A DNA stretch of 64,000 nt, from NCBI RefSeq assembly GCF_024168045.1, contig NZ_CP100126.1:1629501-1693500 (forward strand). The letters run 5' to 3'. Both the position numbers and the translations under genes were made by a program. The notes beneath the pieces were generated by a model, which was given only the letters and a program-made list of their open reading frames with translations, was not told the DNA's origin and searched no databases. Shown piece after piece: positions 60,435 through 64,000 of the stretch (position 1 is the stretch's first letter; each line of letters starts with the position of its first letter). The stretch is from Dorea longicatena. GTDB taxonomy: Bacteria; Bacillota; Clostridia; Lachnospirales; Lachnospiraceae.

Positions 60435-60498
60435 AAATGTAAAAGTTGTCTGGATATAATTTCCATTTTATATAAGGCGAGAAAGGAAGATGTTACTA

Positions 60499-61509
60499 AT
60501 GAATAACCAAGAATATGTAAGAGCAATTATCTCGTATATAAAAAGTTACATGGAAGCGAACAAAATTACTCAGCCAAAACTCGTAGCTTTATGTAAGGAA
60601 AAGAATGCCGAAGTATCTCAAGGAACCATTTCTAATGTTTTCAATAAAAAGCCTTCGGCCATACGACTCTCAACTCTAATCAATATTTGTGATGGATTGG
60701 ACATTGACCTTTCCTCTCTCATGAAGAATATCGAGCTTTCACAAAAATTGCCCGATTCTTCTTCCAACCTGATGATTTATGATACTTCTGATCCTTCGTA
60801 TAGAGGTTACTTCAAAAAATATTTTATTTATTTTTTAAGTACAGACGAAAAAAATAATGGTGTACTTGTTCATGGCGAGCTTGATTTTAAAAAGAGAAAT
60901 TCTCCCTCTCCATGTGAGGCAACACTTGAACTCTATACTGGCGAACCTGATCCAGATACAAACAATCCACGCACTAAATCATACACTGGAGATATGGTAA
61001 TCTCACGAGTCGGATGTATATATTGTAATTTACTTTCTTATGAATATGGAGATATATGGACACTGGCTTTTAACCATATTCAGCTTAACATCAATTCATT
61101 TATCGGAGCTATTGGATGCGGCATCACTTCATCTTCTGGAAGTATGCGTTTTCCTACTATACATAAAGTTTTTCTTAGTTCTACCGAACTCACCGAAGAA
61201 CAACAATGTTATGTCAGTGGATTACTTCGATTATATCGTGATGAAATTACAATTTCAAAGAAACAGTTAAATGCTTTTATGAATCACTCTGGTTTAGACC
61301 TAAAATTCAAAAGTAATATTGAGCGAGCCTTAACAGCGCCAGAAACATTCTATAATATTCCTCTCAACATGATTAAACCACCTGTTGCAAACGAAAAATA
61401 TGCACAAGAACTAGCTTTATTGCTACAGTACTCCACTATGCCTTGCAACGATAAAATTACCAAAGATGAAACTGATCTCGCACCATACATCATAAGTCCC
61501 GGCAAATAG
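60499..61509 (+). CDS. HTH (XRE-like) protein with large C-terminal domain
   Basis: About 336 residues. N-terminal Cro/CI-type HTH (YMEANKITQPKLVALCKEKN, VSQGTISNVFNKKPSAIRLS) spans about residues 8-75. A large domain with no recognised family follows (MIYDTSDPSYRGYFKKYFIY; LYTGEPDPDTNNPRTKSYTG), perhaps a ligand sensor. Start could be ATG 60490 or 60499; GAAAGGAAG suits neither perfectly. Strong promoter and a terminator at 61494-61532. Low G+C suggests recent acquisition. Confidence 0.75.
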   Translation: MNNQEYVRAIISYIKSYMEANKITQPKLVALCKEKNAEVSQGTISNVFNKKPSAIRLSTLINICDGLDIDLSSLMKNIELSQKLPDSSSNLMIYDTSDPSYRGYFKKYFIYFLSTDEKNNGVLVHGELDFKKRNSPSPCEATLELYTGEPDPDTNNPRTKSYTGDMVISRVGCIYCNLLSYEYGDIWTLAFNHIQLNINSFIGAIGCGITSSSGSMRFPTIHKVFLSSTELTEEQQCYVSGLLRLYRDEITISKKQLNAFMNHSGLDLKFKSNIERALTAPETFYNIPLNMIKPPVANEKYAQELALLLQYSTMPCNDKITKDETDLAPYIISPGK

Positions 61510-61532
61510 CAACCGGGACTTACTTATTTTTT
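61494..61532. terminator. Terminator between convergent genes
   Basis: AAGTCCCGG (61494-61502) pairs with CCGGGACTT (61513-61521), with TATTTTTT after it on the plus strand. It covers the stop codons of both the HTH and VanZ genes. Confidence 0.85.
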
Positions 61533-62056
61533 CTCCATACATTCTTTATATAATGCGTAACCATGCAGCCAATCATACATCCCAGACCATTATGAATCAT
61601 ATCGTCCCATTCAAATAAACCACGCATGAAAATCAACTGACTAAACTCTATTATTGCCGAAACCAGTATCCCAACTACCAGAGCCTGATACCACTTTATC
61701 TTATGATTTGCAATTATGGGAAGCAGGACTCCGGCGGGCAATAACAATATACAGTTCAGCAAATTCTCTTTTAATAACGTCCAATCATGGTAGCGAATAA
61801 TATCTCTCCATGACCAGAATGGTACTAACTCATACTGCCGAATAGTTCCCGTCCTGGTAAATACAGTTGAGCCAAATACAATCCCCAGGAACACCACCAA
61901 CGTCAATACTGCTGCTGCCTGAATCATATTCAATTTCTTTCTATGTACGCACATTACCATCGCTGCACATACCAGTATCAATACACCCACAAAAGCCAAT
62001 ATTTCATATCTTGACCACTGCTTATTATACGTTGTCCATATCTGGTAAATATCCAT
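61520..62056 (-). CDS. VanZ-like family membrane protein
   Basis: 178 residues, four to five membrane segments. VanZ features: NLLNCILLLPAGVLLPII, SAIIEFSQLIFMRGLFEWDD and DMIHNGLGCMIGCM. Members are linked to teicoplanin resistance or envelope stress in a few cases; most are uncharacterised. The ATG at 62056 has GAAAGGAAA upstream. It overlaps the end of the next gene upstream by 32 bases. Confidence 0.85.
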   Translation of the reverse strand: MDIYQIWTTYNKQWSRYEILAFVGVLILVCAAMVMCVHRKKLNMIQAAAVLTLVVFLGIVFGSTVFTRTGTIRQYELVPFWSWRDIIRYHDWTLLKENLLNCILLLPAGVLLPIIANHKIKWYQALVVGILVSAIIEFSQLIFMRGLFEWDDMIHNGLGCMIGCMVTHYIKNVWRKNK

Positions 62057-62756
62057 TCGATTTCCTTTCTGTATCAATCAGCCCAAATCTCAAGAACATC
62101 GGATACAAATAACTGGCACCGAATACTCCTAATTTTTTCTGTCCGCTTATATTCCCATTCTCCTCCAATATCACTTTTAGAGCAACTTTCACACTACTCC
62201 TCGTTATAGATTTTTTCTTTCGATTAATCTGTATTTCATTTCCATTTACACCATACCGAAATCGTAATCCTTTTACTGTTGTAAAGGAATATCCTGAAAA
62301 AATTTCAATCGTACTCCACAGATACTTCTCCATATATTCTAAGGAAGTCCCCTTACATATCTGTAAATGCTCAACGGCTTGCTTTCTTTCTCTATACATT
62401 CTGCAACGCTCTGCGTAAAGACTAAGTTCATCTACATTGTAAATCATTTTTGTATATGGCAGATAGGAATGTACAGACGATTTACTCAAACCAGTTGCCT
62501 TCATTATTTCCGGAATACTCATTCCCTGCTCTCGCATTGAGTTAATCTGCTCACTGTTCTCAGTATGATATACACCTGCAGTAATCAATATTTTTCGTGT
62601 TTTCATCAATGTAATGCCAAATTCTTCTGATACTTGCCTTAACGAAATACTTGATCCATCAGTCATCCCCGAAGTATATGCCTCTACAATACAATTCTGG
62701 AACTGTTCCATTATTTTGTTCTGATCATACCCTGGTTTCTTTTTTGTTCTTCCCAT
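62025..62756 (-). CDS. HTH-containing accessory protein
   Basis: 243 residues. N-terminal MGRTKKKPGYDQNKIMEQF, then two HTH-like segments (SLRQVSEEFGITLMKTRKIL and MREQGMSIPEIMKATGLSKS). The C-terminal part looks modifiable or DNA-binding with basic residues (INRKKKSITRSSVKVALKVI). Similar proteins are frequent cargo of Lachnospiraceae conjugative elements. It overlaps the neighbours on both sides, giving a tight three-gene unit with the VanZ and the 107-aa genes. Confidence 0.7.
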   Translation of the reverse strand: MGRTKKKPGYDQNKIMEQFQNCIVEAYTSGMTDGSSISLRQVSEEFGITLMKTRKILITAGVYHTENSEQINSMREQGMSIPEIMKATGLSKSSVHSYLPYTKMIYNVDELSLYAERCRMYRERKQAVEHLQICKGTSLEYMEKYLWSTIEIFSGYSFTTVKGLRFRYGVNGNEIQINRKKKSITRSSVKVALKVILEENGNISGQKKLGVFGASYLYPMFLRFGLIDTERKSNGYLPDMDNV

Positions 62757-63048
62757 TTTTCTTTACTCCACTGCCATGATTGCTTTTATTCTTATTTTTC
62801 TCTCTTTTATATTCATCCCATGCATCTACTGCCTCAATCCCTGCCATCCATAGCACCAGGGTATCTGTCCGAAGTGTTACCCCTAAATGCTTCAGCATAA
62901 ATGGTTCCGGCAAGAGCGAAAGCAAAAAAATCATCAATAGCATGTACGCTTTAAATAATTTGACTATATCCCTCCGCATACGTTTTCTTAAAAAACAATA
63001 TCCCAAAACATAAAATATAATCACACCCGCCTTAATCCATACTTTCAT
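62725..63048 (-). CDS. Small membrane protein upstream of the HTH gene (107 aa)
   Basis: From the ATG at 63048 (AAAGGAG seven bases upstream). Membrane segments around residues 4-16 and 30-46, then LRTDTLVLWMAGIEAVDAWD and a Lys/Asn-rich tail. No family recognised. The stop overlaps the next gene by 32 bases. Confidence 0.6.
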   Translation of the reverse strand: MKVWIKAGVIIFYVLGYCFLRKRMRRDIVKLFKAYMLLMIFLLSLLPEPFMLKHLGVTLRTDTLVLWMAGIEAVDAWDEYKREKNKNKSNHGSGVKKNGKNKKETRV

Positions 63049-63090
63049 ACCTTCTCCTTTTTTTCGTGTCAATCCAATCATATTATACTG

Positions 63091-63120
63091 ATACTCTGGC
63101 ACCTGACAGTGCCAGAGTAT
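63091..63120 (-). terminator. Terminator-like hairpin after glmS
   Basis: 12-bp perfect stem ATACTCTGGCAC (63091-63102) with GTGCCAGAGTAT (63109-63120), eight bases after the glmS stop. No good T tract on the minus strand, so its strength is doubtful. Confidence 0.6.
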
Positions 63121-63127
63121 TCATTTC

Positions 63128-64000
63128 TTATTCTACAGTAACACTTTTTGCCAGATTTCTAGGCTTGTCTACATCTAACCCTTTAGCCACGCTGACATAA
63201 TATCCCATTAACTGTAACGGAACAACTGCCAAACTTCCCACGAAGTGTTCATCTATCTTCGGGACATAAACTGCAAAATTTACCTGATCTTCAATCTCAT
63301 ATTTTCCATATGTAGTCAATCCCATCAAATACGCACCACGACTCTTACACTCCAACATATTACTGATGGTTTTCTCGTAAAGATCACTCTGTGTCAATAC
63401 ACCAATTACTAATGTTCCTGGCTCGATCAGACTGATCGTACCATGCTTTAATTCTCCGGCTGCATATGCTTCAGAATGGATATAAGAAATTTCTTTCAGC
63501 TTTAAACTTCCCTCCAGGGAAATTGCATAATCAATTCCTCTGCCCACAAAGAACACATCATGAGCATTGGCATATTTTGCAGCAAACCATTGAAGTCTTT
63601 CCTTATCCTGCAAGATTTTCTGAATCTTATCCGGAATGGTTAATAGCTCGGAAATGTAATTACCGTACTGCTCTTCTGTAATGCTGTTTCTAACTCTGGC
63701 AAATTGAACAGCCAGACAATACATTGCAACAAGCTGGGCACTGTAAGCCTTTGTCGTTGCCACTGATATTTCCGGTCCAGCAAGAGTATAGAATACTTTA
63801 TCCGCCTCACGAGCAATGCTGCTGCCAACAACATTTACAATTGCCAGAGTTGTCATGCCTTTTTCCTTTGCCAAACGCAAAGCTGCTAACGTATCTGCTG
63901 TTTCCCCAGACTGGCTGATGACAATAACCAACGAATTTTTATTTATTGGCATTTTCCTGTATCTAAATTCAGATGCAAGTTCCACTCTTACCGGAACATC
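63128..64000 (-). CDS. glmS: Glutamine-fructose-6-phosphate aminotransferase (C-terminal part; N-terminus beyond the window)
   Basis: 291 codons open to the right edge. SIS isomerase domains: ISQSGETADTLAALRLAKEK, EISVATTKAYSAQLVAM, the second SIS with FVGRGIDYAISLEGSLKLKE and EAYAAGELKHGTISLIE, ending RNLAKSVTVE, the invariant GlmS C-terminus. The glutaminase domain is outside. Makes glucosamine-6-phosphate for peptidoglycan and other amino sugars. Confidence 0.97.
   Translation of the reverse strand, partial: DVPVRVELASEFRYRKMPINKNSLVIVISQSGETADTLAALRLAKEKGMTTLAIVNVVGSSIAREADKVFYTLAGPEISVATTKAYSAQLVAMYCLAVQFARVRNSITEEQYGNYISELLTIPDKIQKILQDKERLQWFAAKYANAHDVFFVGRGIDYAISLEGSLKLKEISYIHSEAYAAGELKHGTISLIEPGTLVIGVLTQSDLYEKTISNMLECKSRGAYLMGLTTYGKYEIEDQVNFAVYVPKIDEHFVGSLAVVPLQLMGYYVSVAKGLDVDKPRNLAKSVTVE

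Larger units (their letters stand above)
59925..60498. other. Regulatory intergenic region
   Basis: About 570 bases without a gene. It contains a perfect operator-like palindrome (59942-59956), two consensus plus-strand promoters (60051-60079 and 60406-60434), and a terminator (60231-60263). Those signals define a candidate small RNA, listed separately. Confidence 0.6.

Noticed and set aside
1..64000. tRNA and rRNA genes
   Set aside because: I looked for T-loop and acceptor patterns and for rRNA core motifs and recognised none. A dedicated scan would be decisive.

Overview
The window looks like a chromosomal piece of a Gram-positive, spore-forming, anaerobic gut bacterium of the class Clostridia, most likely family Lachnospiraceae. 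Grounds: AAGGAGG-type ribosome binding sites, an alpha/beta small acid-soluble spore protein, GerW (YtfJ), ZapA, an Rnf complex, a sodium-pumping biotin decarboxylase operon, and gene orders typical of that family (gerW beside DUF2953; cmk-ispH-rpsA; ruvA-ruvB). Most genes are on the minus strand. Genus and species cannot be fixed from the sequence alone.

Layout. 1-6.1 kb: scpA (cut by the left edge), a metallophosphoesterase, an aminopeptidase P on the plus strand, a D-Ala-D-Ala carboxypeptidase, a HicB-like protein and a spore protein. 6.2-20.9 kb: a long minus-strand housekeeping block with recG, a fatty-acid-kinase-type DhaL/DegV protein, Asp23, rpmB, gerW, DUF2953, a cell-wall pair (FtsW/RodA and a class B PBP), a U32 peptidase, zapA, ruvB, ruvA, a Gx transporter and a NusG_II protein. 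21-28.8 kb: apbE, then two small membrane proteins and rnfCDGEAB. ApbE flavinylates Rnf-type subunits, so these genes probably act together. 29-33.9 kb: rpsA, ispH, cmk, an HI0933-type flavoprotein and an RpiR regulator. 34.6-39.9 kb: a membrane decarboxylase operon (carboxyltransferase, OadG, biotin carrier, OadB, OadA). 40-53.8 kb: a YcxB protein, a peptide transporter, a LeuA fused to an AraC DNA-binding domain, a sodium symporter, mgsA, an acyltransferase-kinase fusion, an OYE-type oxidoreductase, CytX and an aldo/keto reductase. 54-63.1 kb: an accessory region with a DUF2971 protein, a decayed exopolysaccharide locus, several small DNA-binding or zinc-ribbon proteins, a candidate small RNA, an XRE regulator and VanZ. 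63.1-64 kb: glmS, cut by the right edge.

The most unusual structures are three non-coding elements of about 0.6-0.7 kb (3517-4130, 22108-22792 and about 33893-34575). Each holds two giant hairpins in inverted order. The stems differ between hairpins, but each stem is self-complementary. The terminal motifs (TGAGGCG ... CCGAGT/CCGAAT) are kept. The first two elements are an inverted pair bounded by TGGGATTTAATT. At one end of each, this terminal repeat supplies the last two codons and the stop of the neighbouring gene. I know of no described family that fits, but I could not search. Other points of interest are the LeuA-AraC fusion, the PglD-NahK-type fusion, a lipoprotein-OadG fusion, tandem 15-bp iterons at the symporter promoter, and the orphan promoter-to-terminator unit near 60.1 kb.
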